From contig DF237302.1 of NCBI GenBank assembly GCA_000708835.1, positions 1-64,000 of the forward strand: a stretch of 64,000 nucleotides of DNA, written 5' to 3'. Of this stretch, positions 1-11,742 are shown one piece after another (the stretch's first letter is position 1; the number at the start of each line of letters is the position of its first letter). Source of the stretch: Klebsormidium nitens. Lineage: Eukaryota; Streptophyta; Klebsormidiophyceae; Klebsormidiales; Klebsormidiaceae. The position numbers and the translations under genes are program-made. Below the pieces are notes generated by a model. The model had not been told where the DNA came from and ran no database searches. It saw only the letters and a program-made list of their open reading frames with translations.

Positions 1-530
1 TGAGGTGATCCCAAGGCGTGCTGAGAAGCTTCGCATGGTTTCCGCACATGTGAAGTAGACAGGCAGCGTGTGAACCCTGTCCAACCGTCACACCTAGAAC
101 ATTGATTAATACTTTGGGTTTGCACCTCTGTTTGTTCCTATGGCGACTCTGGCGAAGATCAACTCAAAAGCAACAACTCTTCACCGCAGTCTCGTTCAAG
201 CGCGACTTGCTCTCCCATTCATGCCAGAGGAATGTCAACAATTTTCGCGCTGTCACAACTATCCCGATTGCACTTCCCCTTTTGCATTGAGCGCTTTGCG
301 TTCAGAAAGGTCATCACTAGATAGATCTTCGCAGGCGAGGGCCATGGCCGAAAAGCGGCCCACAAAAAGGGGCGGTTGCTGTCGCACCCCGGTTTAAATT
401 TTAATTCTGACCCTGTAGTTCGTAATAAAACGACAATCTGAGAGTCGACAACACAAGACACCTGTGGACGGGGTTGAAAAGATCATAGATAGGATCTACT
501 CAGAATGCCAGCGGTCAGGTGTCGTCTCAC

Positions 531-3500
531 CTGCAGAACAAGTGGCCGCACGGGATAACGACCCCATACTTCTTGCGCTCCATGCAGATGGTACACGTGT
601 TCGCCTCGTCGCCCTCCTTCGGCGCCTCGTCGTCCGCGGCCACCAGGTCGATGTGTACGGACGGCGCTGGTGCAAGCGGCGCGGGCGCTGCAACGTAGGG
701 AATAGGCGGAACGGAAGCTGCTCAGATTCTACTTCTGAGGTCAGATCACGTGTTCTTTTTTCAATGAAAAGAACAAAAGAGCCACTCGAAAAGTACTTCG
801 GATGTTTATCAAACTAGATTCCCGTTGTCTGCCGCCACCAAGCCGATGTGCACGAACGGAGCAACTGCGGGCCGCACAACCGCTGCGAAGGCAAAAAATT
901 GTTCTCGAAGAGCCGGAATCCGTGGTTTTCTTTTGTCGTATATAGCTTGGCGTATGGATATTCGTGTGCACGGCCGATTTCGCTACAGCGGGCGCGAGCG
1001 TGCACACGAATTTGCAGACAGTGGTGTTCTTGTTACGAAGAATGGTTCAAAGTGGAAGACATCGCCGCTTAGATAGCCTTTGCTCTCGTTTGGCAGCCCT
1101 TCTCCTCAGACATTTTGATGGCGGGTGTGCCGGCAGGCAGAGCAGCTCCAACAGTGAGGGCATCAATTGCCGCCAAACCGAATAAAGAACGGGGTTTGCA
1201 TGGATTAGCCCTCAGGTGACCCATGCAATTTTAGCTTCTCTCAGTGAAATCTCTATGCGAGTAGGTTAAGTATAGCTGGCGGTGCAAGGAGAAAAGCGTT
1301 TGGAACTCTAAGCATTACAGCGGCTTGCCGCAGAGCAGCTCAGGAACGGGTCGAGCAGAGTGCAAGGCTAACATTGCAAAGCGAGTGAACGCAACACACG
1401 GAACCTGAACCCATATCAGATCGGCGAAAACGACCGAGTCAAAATCTGCTGTTTGTCCTCCGGACAAGGATTCCACCCCATCATACAAGCACCCCGACCA
1501 TGTCTGGAGTACGACATCCACACCCGCATGACGTCACCTCACCGTTGCCCGCTGGCGGCCCCGGCCACTCTCCCCCCCCTTCCACGTCATCATCCGTCCC
1601 GTCGTCCGAACCCCCACTCGCGCTCCAATCCGCCGACGAGCTTCCGCCGCCGTTCTCATCGCTGTACGAACCTTCGTCCGTGCCCAGGTCTTCCGTTCCG
1701 GTGTCCGGATGGTCCGTTCCGACGGTGTCCGAATCGGACGGGTACGGAACAGCGGCGGTGTCCGAGTCGGTCGGGTGTGGAGCGGTGTCCGAATCGGACG
1801 GGTGAGGAGCGGTGTCTGAATCGGACGGGTACGGGGCTGCGGAGGTGTCCGAGTCGGACGGGTGAGGAGCAGTGTCCGAATCGGACGGGCCAAGCTGCGT
1901 GTCGCTGTCGCTGCCGCCCGTGTCCGAGATCGACGCGGAGTTGGAGCCGTCTACCGGGTGGCCCTGCAAAGAGGCATTTTTGGATATCGGGAGTCCCAAC
2001 AAACCCTCTAGATATTCTGAATAGATTACATATTTCTCCGTGCTGTAAAGTTACCCCGTGAAGAGAAAGGTATGCTTCGGACGAGAGCCCCAGTAAACGT
2101 TTTCCTCTCTAAAGCTCTCAATCAAAGCGTTTCGTTCCCTCTTTGAGCGTGGCTTACGAAGATTTGGTCAAAAAAACACCGGGAGTCGTAACTGTTTGTC
2201 TACAGGGTGCTGATGATGTCAGCAGGGTGCCGCTCTAGTTTCTGATCAAACCACCGAGGCAGGAAGCGGATCAAATACCTCCGTGAGACCGAAGAAAACA
2301 TTGATTACGAACTCCGGGATATTGAAGGCAACGTTACGGAGACTCACGTGCTGGCTCGCAGAGATTTACGACCTCTGAAGCGGATCATTCATCATGAAAT
2401 TCAGCAAACGAGAAGCTTTAAGGGCCGCAGGCCGGGAAGCTTATCGGTGCCCTCACCTCTTCTTCGCTGCTTCCGGTGTCGCTTTCATGCACAGATGCTG
2501 TTTCGCTGTCCGAGGACCCGTCCGCAACCGGCGGCTGGGTGTCCGAGTCGGACGTTCCAGTGTCCGTTCCGCCTATGAGCACACGCGGCACAGCATCTCA
2601 CTGAATACGGAACGCAATCGGACCCAGTCTCAAGGTCGGGGGCCGGATCTAAGATTCAAAGGATTCCGGGAAGTCGGCAGCGGACTTTGCGAGTATGGCC
2701 AACGTCACGAACGGAATAGCGAAGCAGTCGGGCGGAGTCGAGAGCCCCACTGAACACCGTTGGGTACAAACTAGCTCGAGCGACATACCACCGTCACTGC
2801 TTGGGTCACCTGCTTCGGCTTTCTCACTTCCCAAGCTCGGGGCAGGCCCTTCTGGTAGTGGTTCTGACACTTATCTGTATTAGCATTCCAATAGGGTTGA
2901 ATGAGCCACGTGGCTCACTCTCAGTGGCTTGGGCAATTTCAGTTCCAGAGCTGGCCTGCGCTGTGTCTTCCTCAGACGACGACCCCTCCTCGGTACCCGT
3001 GTCCGCATCCTCTGCAACAGTGTCGTCCGAACCTAGGAGCAAATAGCAACAAAACGAGGATGAGGATTTCATTGCCCTTGCGCCCCAAGAATTTGGGCAG
3101 GCTCGTATCCGAAGGTGCAATAACACCGCCGTAGTGGTCGGACCAGCCGAAGAGATCCGGCGGACGCTGCACGTGCAACGCAATTCCGATCCTCAAAGAT
3201 TCCATGAAGTCAACCAGAACGCCAAGAAAACGAGTAATGCGGGAAGGATTGCAGGCTTACTCGATGTTTCCAGATCTGAAATTTTGTGACCGTTGGTTTG
3301 TTTAGCCTCAATCCGCAAGGGTGCTAGCCCACGAACCGAAACAAAAAAAAGAGGAGAAGTTGAAAGGAATTTATCCACGCCCAGATCTGTCCTAGCACCA
3401 TTCCTGTCGCAGAGAGTCGCAACAAATGTAAGGCTTTGAAAAGCACCTACAAGAATCAAAATTGACCATCATCTCACCTGTGTCTTCAGAGTCGCCCCCG

Positions 3501-4720
3501 CCCCCGGCCCCATTGCCCCCGGGCCACTGCCCGCCGCCTTCGCTCCCCTCGCTCGTCCCCGTGTCGTCAGACCCGGTGTCACCCGGCGGCGCTCCTCCGC
3601 TCGAAGATGACGCCACGCTGGGCGACCGGCCCCGTTTCCGCCCCTCCTTCTCGCCGTACACTTGCCGTCCGCTTTCTTCCGGGACGCCGTCCAGGAACGG
3701 ACGTCCGCAAGGTTCGCTTTGTCGACCTTCGCTCCCTTCGACGGATGGTGGGCACACAGGTTCGGACGGAGCGATGCAATGTGGTGGCGGTTCTGATCGG
3801 TTTTGGGACATGTACTCCATTGGAACAACTGCGGTCCGAAAGTTGGAATCTCGGACGTCCGAAGCAATTTGACCGCACTCTGCATCGACCACTGCTGAAG
3901 CAGTGTGGGGCACTGAACGGGTGCTGTGTCCGTTAGTGTCTCGAGGACTACGCGACTCCACACATTCCGACTCCGATGGACAGCAAACTGATCTGGGCTC
4001 CGATTGGCCGCTGGGGCTTCGCTGCCCGGCCTTGCAAGCGCCAGCTCTGACGGCCTCCCTCGCTTCCGCCATCGGTCAGTGCACGCTGAGGACTCCCGTC
4101 GCTCTAGTCGCAATCGCCCCAGGCACGCTTTCACCTGTCTCCCGTTCCGTTCCTGCGCTAGAGCACTCCGACAACCCTGCCGTCGCCAATCTCTCCTCGT
4201 GGACCCCTCGCAGATTTTTTTTCCCTTCTCTCCCACCCCCACTGATCCCCTTTTCCGTTCCGTCCCCCTGAAACTGCCCCCTGCCAGCCCCCCCATGCCG
4301 CTCACTTACGCACCGCCCCTCCTCAGGCCCCTCAAACTGATGGAAGCTGCCTTTCCCCTCAACACGCCCATTGGCGACCCCCCGAAAGCGCTCCAATGCC
4401 CGCCGCGCCTCGTCGATCGCATACAGCACCCTCCGCACCATCGGGGCGCAACTCCCGGTCGCGTAACTCTCCTTGATCGCCCGCACGTAGCGCGCCCGGT
4501 TGGCACCCCCCCGAGTCAAAAGCACCGTAAACGGGAGGCCCTCTCGAGCGAGAACGAAGTTCATGAGCAGCCGGCACATGCGCCCGTTCCCGTCCTGGAA
4601 AGGATGGATCTCGTGCACGAAGACGAGGAGGATGTGCGCGGCTTTCGTCCAGGGGGGGAGCGAGGCGTGCGCCAGCACGCGGTTGCTCTCGGTGACCCAG
4701 CGCCGCATCCGCCAGGGCAC
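531..4720 (-). CDS. Fic domain – Ser/Asp-rich linker – RING finger protein (partial at both ends)
   Basis: Six exons are visible, read right to left: 4310–4720, 3478–4021, 2919–3032, 2457–2572, 1543–1963, 531–687. Codon phase carries across all five junctions. Exon 4310–4720 holds a complete Fic active motif, HPFQDGNGR followed by MCR, in a helical context (AAHILLVFVHEIHPF). In this family the motif His and the anion-binding loop transfer AMP from ATP to Ser/Thr/Tyr hydroxyls. The next four exons encode a long acidic linker of repeated SDSDT, SSEEE and GTD motifs. Exon 531–687 encodes CTICMERKKYGVVIPCGHLF plus Cys, which supplies the first five zinc ligands of a C3HC4 RING (E3 ubiquitin ligase type); the rest must lie beyond the left edge. 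The N-terminal exon(s) upstream of 4720 were not found. The Fic and RING signatures are seen; the single-gene reading is inferred from phase. The first linker exon's acceptor is the least certain border. Confidence 0.72.
828..882 (-). repeat. Degenerate copy of the 5' part of the RING exon
   Basis: On the minus strand, a pyrimidine tract and AG at 883–884 are followed by sequence reading AVAPFVHIGLVAADN. This mirrors LAPAPSVHIDLVAADD at the start of the RING exon (531–687) in the same phase. The copy has no GT donor and runs into a stop, and it lacks the Cys/His ligands. It looks like a decayed partial exon duplication inside the intron upstream of the RING exon. Confidence 0.55.
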
Positions 4721-5184
4721 CTAGAGAAGGACTGGAGCGTTAGTCCTTCGATTCGCCAGAAGGATTGCTGGTGAGCTTGAAAGGTAGGCATGCGACCAAA
4801 GGCTGGCGAAAACGTGGTGATTGAAAGCCAGTGCAAGACAAATGTCATAGAAGATCTTCGTTGTGGACCGATCATTCATATGCGCTTAATTGGTATTGAG
4901 ACCCCTCGGTTGGTCTCTGCACGAGTCTCCGCCCTCGCTCGTAGCACAGGTGATGCTGGATTTGCAACTCATACACTACATGAACGGAAGCTTATTGCTG
5001 GTCATGCTTTGTCCAGACTATCCAGACTCTTCTCAGCATCTCCCGGGGCCCAGTCGACATCGTACCTGGTGACATCGTACCTGACTGGGTGACCAATCGT
5101 ACCTGGTGATATATCGAAAATTTCCGGTTCGACAGTCCTGTGCCAATCTTTTCAATCTTCGGTTCTAGTACGTACATACGTATA

Positions 5185-5331
5185 GGTAATATCCAACGAG
5201 TGCGAGAGAATATCGAAGTTTCGCGTCGAACGAGAGCGGATATTCCACGAGGGCCTCCGAGGCCCGAGTGGAATATGAAGCTCGAGTTTGACGCGAAATC
5301 TTCGATATGCTCGAGCACGAGTGAGGGTAAC
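5185..5331. repeat. Long imperfect foldback (hairpin)
   Basis: The sequence is nearly symmetrical about position 5258. The core gggcctc-c-gaggccc is perfect. Moving outwards, ATATTCCAC pairs with GTGGAATAT, TTCGCGTC with GACGCGAA, and ATATCGAAG with CTTCGATAT. Weaker pairing continues (GTGC with GCAC) for about 70 nt per arm. It could be a small foldback transposon relic or a hairpin transcript. No flanking target duplication was identified. Confidence 0.7.
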
Positions 5332-6020
5332 CAACTTATCGCACGACCGGACTCTGATGCATCGTCGAACCTGGTAAGGGTCTCGCGTTTATCTAACGGC
5401 TGGAGCGTTGAATAAACATATATATATTCTCACCGCTGGGGTCGCCAAAGGAGTTCGACGCCGAAACTTTACCAATACTCAACGCCGAAATGGCTGAGCG
5501 CCAAAACCGGTCGTGGGATAACTTATAAGACACTGGACATTGTAGTGGAATGTTCGATAAGGTGCAACACTCCGGGCTCCCCAATTTTCCGGCCGTACTC
5601 CGCGCTTTTCGGCATATATAAGGCAAGTCGGTCGGTATTGACGTGCTTCGACCGGTGATGACGTGCTTCGTCGAGCTTTCAAAAGGGGTTATGTTTCGGG
5701 TTTGTTTGATGGCTGTGATTCGAGCTTCTGTCTCTGGGTTGACGCAAAGAAAACCCAGAAAGTTCAGGGAGATATGCATGAGACCGGGTTCTTTTCGGGT
5801 CCCGGTACGGTTGAAAAGTATGTACCGCACGGTACTAGGTATCATCAATGGCAAGCCACGGTCCCCCGCAGGGGGACTGATCGGTTCACCGCTTGTTTTG
5901 ATACACTCTGCAAAATTCGCCAATGCCAAGGAGCGGAAGAGTCCTGGCATCCTTTTTAAAGTGGGCGTGCCCCTAAAATACCCCCCTTTGCTCGATTTTC
6001 CACGGAAAACATTGTGCCCG

Positions 6021-6095
6021 GGGGACGTCGACCTAGCGTAGTGGTAGTGCGAAGTGTCCAAGGCCTCAAAACGGAGGCTCGAATCCGTCAAAAAT
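6021..6095 (+). repeat. tRNA-like element with pol III A and B boxes (SINE head candidate)
   Basis: The stretch tagcgtagtgg at about 6034–6044 fits the A-box consensus, and ggctcgaatcc at 6076–6086 differs from the B-box consensus by one base, at tRNA-like spacing. A short A run follows. The T-arm pairing is imperfect and I could not close a seven-base acceptor stem, so it is not called as a functional tRNA. A tRNA-derived short interspersed element or a decayed tRNA fits best. Confidence 0.4.
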
Positions 6096-6608
6096 TTCTA
6101 CTTTTTGGGTGTTCCGCAGAGCGGCGCATGCAGTATCACAGTGAATTTACTCGAGCCGATCACCTCGGAGTCTGAAGAGTCGAACTCGGACCTTTCAAAT
6201 CAATTCGGGGTACGCCCCGGCGACTCCGGCGCTTTGCGGCGCAGGTCTCTAGATTTTCACAGTGACTTGTGATCTCCCCGTGTCCTCTGGACTCGAAGTG
6301 GACAGAGTTGCGAATCACCGTACGCCGGTGTCATTCAGTTTCAACCGAGCACCGACTTTCGAGTGACAAGCAGTATGTAGAATGAACCGTCGATGAACCG
6401 TGAAGTTGTGCGATCGACGGCGAGATTGGTGACGGATTGTGACCGCCGGCTGCCGGTATGTGCTTAGCGTCCGGCGTCACGGGTTACAGAACGCCCACTT
6501 TAACAGATGGTGGCGTTCGACAGGCTTCTTAAGATTTCAACTCTCTCAATAAAACAGAACATGACAAGATTTGAGTGAAGGACTGGTGACGGAGCTCCAG
6601 GAACAAAA

Positions 6609-9600
6609 ATGGAGCTTACATCAGAGGTGGTGTCAAGCATGGCCATCGGTGCTGTCTTCAAGGATTTCGTGAGTTGTTCGCAGAGGCTTCTTTTTATTTT
6701 CTTGTTTACCTGGCTCTAAATGGTAGGCTGGGGGCAAATACCTTGCTCCACACGAGCAGAGAGTAAGCAAAAGGGTAATCCAATCCTGGTATTCCCATTC
6801 ACCTTCTCAAAGCCCCTTCCGAAACAAAGGGATTGCGAATGTATCTTTTCCAGCCTTGTTCAGTTCTGGCTTGGCTGCCAGCTAAACTTCTTAGGCTGCC
6901 ACAGACTCAGGGGCATCACAGAGTTAAGTGTCATATCTCACTTTTGTGCAATGCAGGACGGGAAGAAGATCAACTCCCTTGACTTCCACAGGACCGAGGA
7001 CCGCCTCGTGACAGCCAGCGACGATGAGGCTATCCGGCTGTACGACACGGCAAACGCAAAGTAAGCAGCCTGATTTGTGTAATTGTGGTTCGATAGACTG
7101 GGTTGAACAATACTTATGCCCAAGCTCTGGAGAAGAGCCTTCACAAATGGGGGTAAGGGGTATTAAGTCTCCTCATGGCGGAAACATACTGCAGGTCCCA
7201 AGCTTAACAACCAGGGTGCAGTAGCTGAGAGGGTGATATTCTGAGCGTAGTGGATCAATACTGAGAGTGTGCAAAGATGATACTGGGTATCTTGACAAAT
7301 CCCTCATCATAGCAACGTGCAGTTAGGCTAGGGCAGCACTGCAAAGGTGAAAATTCTTGAGCATCTGCCACTCCTTGATATAGGTGGTGTGCTTAGATCA
7401 GTAGTGAGACTATGATGATCACCCTGGTCGACGTCGTTAGAGTGAAGTCCTACTGATTGCTAGAGTCCGATTGCCGCTTGCAGGTGGTTAAAGACTATAC
7501 ACAGCAAGAAATACGGAGTGGACAAGATTGTATTCACACACCACAGGGACTCCGTCCTGTATTCTTCAAAGAATGGATGGGATGGTGAGTAGATCATGCT
7601 GAGGGTGAAGTTGCTCGTCAAATGTGTACGAAAAAATCTTGGCAGACTGCGAGCAGTATCTGAATCCACGCATGTAGAGAAGCCTGGTGTTATACCCTGC
7701 TAGTCAAGATCCTCTTGTCAGCTTCTCTGCACTGTTCTTGTCCTTGCTTGACTTAGGCAGGAGCGATTGTAACTATCCTTCGAACCTCCCTCTGCAGAGT
7801 CACTGCGGTACCTCTCCCTCCACAACAACTCATATCTGCGTTACTTCAAGGGTCATCGAGACAGGTACGCCCCCGTACCTCAGACAGACATTTCAGAGGA
7901 ACGTTACTGCGTATTGGCCACAATTGCTTGGCTCCTTTTGTTGAGTTACAACCTTTTAATAAGAGATTTTGCAGATAAGTTCTTCCTCAATCTCATTGTT
8001 GCTTCTACTCTGGTTCAAAGAGGGCACCCTCTTCTACCAGACCAGTTCTCAACGGAGGACTCACCACCTTTTGTCTCAAATGTGCACACTCTTTTCGAAC
8101 CCGGTTCCCTCTTGTTGTGCAGAGTGGTGTCCCTCTGCATGTCCCCCAAGAACGACATGTTCATGTCTGGCTCGCTCGATCACACGGTGCGGTTATGGGA
8201 CCTCCGGAGCAACGCGTGCCAGGTAAAGCCTCTAGGCTTACTGATATGCACCGGGTCGAGCTTAGGTTCCTTGAACTGCCGAGCTTATGAAATCCTTTCT
8301 GTGGATCCGGAACATTGAAATCACCGTCAGAAAAGTCGATAAGATGTTGAAACAGAGGCAACGTCATCCTTTTCCCCTTTGGCCTGCTTCAGGGCAAGGC
8401 ACAGTGTCTTAGGCAAATCGCAGCGAGGGCAAAGCTTGGCAATCCTATGAGAATGGCTGATGTCTTTTCAGCTTTTAGATTCGTAAAGCGAGGATTAGGA
8501 GCGTGTGCCATTGACAGCGCTTTCTGTCTGAGCTGTCGCTCGGCCCCACCTTATCTGGGTTGTTTATACGTCACCCGCAAAAGCTACTTCAAACGAAAGC
8601 ATTCACGCAAAGCTCAGTTCAGCTCGGCCTGAGTGCTTTCTATGCACCGCTATTCATCGACTCTTCATGTGGTTTCAACGAATAATTGCTTGCTCATTAA
8701 GCTGACTGGAGTAGGCGCGTAGGCACGTGACGATTTTCTGACCGAGGCAAAGCATGGTGGACATGTCAAAAAACAAGAGGAAAAAACCTTCCCTGATTCC
8801 GCTTGCTTTCCTTAAGCGGGCTGAAAGAGTCAGTCAATCGAACTTAAAACCTAAACTAAGACTACATTTAGAGAGGAGACCATTTTCAACAATTCGATTT
8901 CAGCTCAAGTTCTGTATTTCCCGTGCAGGGGTTGATGCGCGTCCGTGGCCGGCCTGCGGTGGCCTATGACGAGCAGGGGCTTGTTTTCGCGGTGTCAATG
9001 GAGGGGGGCGCGATCAAGCTATTTGACGTGCGGTCGTATGATAAGGTAAGGTTAACACCAGGCTCCTTCGGTCTCCGCTCGATTTGGGTGGATACTTAAG
9101 AGGGTTTAACTTGGCCTCAGGGAAAAGTCGAGATGATCAGCCGTTCTTGCTGCAGCTAAGCCCGTTGTTGACCCCTTCTTGCTTGAAGTGGCTTCCCTGT
9201 ATCCCGGTCCTCTCCATAACTCTGCGGAAAGCTGGGAGTCGGCCTGCAGGCGTTGCATTACTCTGTCTGCCTCTCTTGCTTTGCGCGGCCCTGACTGGTT
9301 GCGCATTCATATCTCCGAGTCTCTCTTTCAGCTCTGTCTGTCTATTTAATAGGGAACCACTCCAACCAAGGCCACTCGACATGTTCGACGACACGCAAAT
9401 TAGAGGGTCAGCTCAAGCGGTGACAGATGTCGCAGCTAGCACTTATGAGAGGGCAGATTCAACTTGACACGCACCGTTGCCTTTGCGCAGGGCCCTTTTG
9501 ACACTTTCTTGGTGGGTGGTGACACGGCGGAGGTGACGAGCATGAAGTTCAGCAACGACGGCAAGCACATGCTGCTCAGCACCGCCAACAGCTGGCTCTA

Positions 9601-10789
9601 CGTCCTGGACGCTTTTGAGGGTCACAAGGTAGGGGTTCTAGGATTTGGGTGCTACAGGGCCACAAGGCCGTGAGGCTCTGTGGATTTGAAAGTCTCTTCC
9701 CGGTAAACCAATCACTACACCTGGCCACGATCTCGCAACCCTCCACTTTAGCTTGTAGGAAAGGTCTCCTGACTCTGCTTTTGAATCGAAGCTCAGCGTC
9801 CCAATCGAAACCTGCCCTCCCAAGGCCCAAAATGTTTCTCAGCATGAACCACTCGCTATTAGACCAGCCAAGGAGGCGGACACACAGGACTCCTTGTTGT
9901 GATAGCAGCGCCACCCAGCAGAGGTCTTCCGAAGCACTTTGCAGTCGTTGAAGGGTCCGTTATCCTGTTCTTCGCAGCTACATACGTTCGAACTGCAGCC
10001 GGTGGAGGGGGGCGGGACGCTCGAGGCCTCGTTCAGTCCGAACGGGCAGTTCATCGTGTCCGGTAAGTCGAGTAGCCCAACCAGCGCCGATTGCAGGAAT
10101 TTTTGCTTGGATGCCCCTTCTTGGCTTTGAGTGTCGCCTTTTGACCAGTTCACCAACTGGCGCTACCGCATGCCCCCCAGAAAGACTGGGCCGATGGACC
10201 CTTGTGTCGCCATCCTGCTTGAAGAACTGCCGTTGCTTCTGCTATTTTACTCTACGTTGCCTTCGAGATTGAAAGCGGGATCTGTACCGGCTCAGCGGAG
10301 TGTGCACCATTTCGTTAGGTTCTTGAGGCAGTGGACTCACTTGCTGATATTTTGCGCAGGCTCTGGGGACGGGACGATCCGCGTCTGGTCGGTCGAGAGT
10401 GGAACAGAGGTGAGCGCTCTCTTTAATGAAGGACAGCGTGATGCAAGTGCACATAATTAAGCTCACCCTACCCAGGATATAGCGTGCTGCTCTCAGGTCG
10501 GGCAAAAGCTACAATATATGAATGCACCGGCCATCGGCGATGACTCATTCTGTTTAAGGGGCCGGCCAGGGTCACGAGGGAACGTTCGACTCCCTTGCAT
10601 ATAGTCAAGCTTCAAAAAAGTTTGACTCCGAGACCTATCATCTATGTGCAGGTCGCTTGTTGGGTAGGCCATGCGGGCGTGCCAGCGAAAGTGAAGTGGG
10701 CTCCCAGGCGGATGTTGGTAGCTAGCGCGTCTGAAGTTCTTGCTTTCTGGATACCCGACCTCAACAGGATAGCCGGCTTTGGAACTTGA
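6609..10789 (+). CDS. WDR82: WD40 protein WDR82/SWD2 (COMPASS and termination-complex subunit)
   Basis: Ten exons: 6609–6668, 6957–7060, 7484–7584, 7798–7864, 8123–8222, 8929–9045, 9491–9628, 9978–10062, 10360–10409, 10652–10789. All borders are GT–AG and all phases agree. They encode 319 residues, close to the usual ~315. The protein starts MELTSEVVSSMAIGAVFKDF and follows the family repeat by repeat: INSLDFHRTEDRLVTASDDE, KYGVDKIVFTHH, SLRYLSLHNNSYLRYFKGH, SGSLDHTVRLWDLRSNACQ, IKLFDVRSYDKGPF, LEASFSPNGQFIVSGSGDG, then a C-terminal AFWIPDLNRI. WDR82/Swd2 proteins form a seven-bladed propeller that recruits Set1/COMPASS H3K4 methyltransferase to RNA polymerase II and also joins the PP1/CPF-type termination machinery. 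The start is chosen because the N-terminus aligns with the family from residue 1. Confidence 0.95.
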
Positions 10790-11742
10790 TATGTATCCGC
10801 GCCCTTTTACCGTTGTTGTGCCTTGAAAATTCTACTAATACAGACCGTTATCATGACCTGGTTGATGTTTGCGTCGTTTCGTGTGGCACATGACGGCAGA
10901 CAATGACACGGCAGAGAAAACCCACGTCCAGTACGGGCCGGCCCGCCACTGTTGTGCCCGGTTGCAGGACATATATATGCAGTGTTCGATGTAGATGCAG
11001 TTTCGTGTGCGACAACCAGGATTGGCCGGCAAGAGTTCCCAGCCGCGGCGCGTGACCGAACTAAATCCCGCTTGTATATAACTCTGGGTGCACTCAGTGT
11101 GCTAGAATCAAGCTATTCGTATCGGTCATGTACAAATTCCACGACACGATCGCAATGATCAGTGCAAATAGCGCGGCACAACGTTATTGGAGCCGCAGCA
11201 TAGCGTCGTTTGCATAGCAGATTCGCCGGCCCGGCCGTGCATCAGTGCGTATGCATGTGCGGGGCTGGCGCGCTCACTGCATCATACCCGCACGTACTAT
11301 CGCCTGCTGACAGCTCTCCGAAATCTGCTCTCCGGACTTCTATCTAAATTGTGAAAGTCGATGATTGATACTCACTCCTCCGAAATTGCTGCTTAGCTCT
11401 TTTTCTCGACCTAGTAATGTCGGTGAGAGTTCAGTCACTTTCCTTGGGTCAGCCGCCGGCCGGGAAATCTCCATATAATCGATTGGCTAGCTGTCACTGT
11501 CTTTTAAATTGACGCGAGTAGCCCACAGAATTTCATCATCGTTGCCCTGTTGCCTTGACAAAGCACTGATATACATTGATTGTAGGAGGGCCTTTTGCAT
11601 TCACGACCCATGTCTACACGACCTAAACCCGTAGACTCTTTTGAGGCGTACTTCCGAACCGCGAAGTTGTTTTACCGACGTACAGAATCGAAGAATCTTC
11701 TGCACATTCGTGGCACGGATCATGGCTTGCCCGCCACTAGCT
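10790..11742. other. Intergenic, no gene seen
   Basis: About 950 bp between WDR82 and the 3' end of the minus-strand LRR-like gene. It contains GGCCGGCC-type GC-rich stretches (about 10930–11290) and short AT tracts. No ORF with a recognisable domain and no RNA gene was seen. Confidence 0.5.

Larger units (their letters stand above)
4721..6608. other. Spacer between the Fic–RING gene (minus) and WDR82 (plus)
   Basis: About 1.9 kb between divergent genes. I see no coding exon that joins either gene, although the missing 5' exon(s) of the Fic gene should be here. It holds the foldback at 5185–5331, the tRNA-like element at 6021–6095, and a repeated short motif (cgtacctggtga) at about 5060–5110. 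Confidence 0.5.

Noticed and set aside
1690-1900. CRISPR-like array from the regular gtccgaatcggacggg repeats
   Set aside because: The repeats are in-frame codons of a Ser/Asp linker in a eukaryotic gene; spacers are not unique.
5643-6041. Plus-strand 132-codon ORF in the Fic–WDR82 spacer
   Set aside because: Composition and sequence show no domain, no splice partners and overlapping ORFs in other frames. Probably chance.
6021-6095. Functional tRNA gene
   Set aside because: Acceptor stem cannot be paired and the T-arm has a mismatch, so only a tRNA-like element is called.
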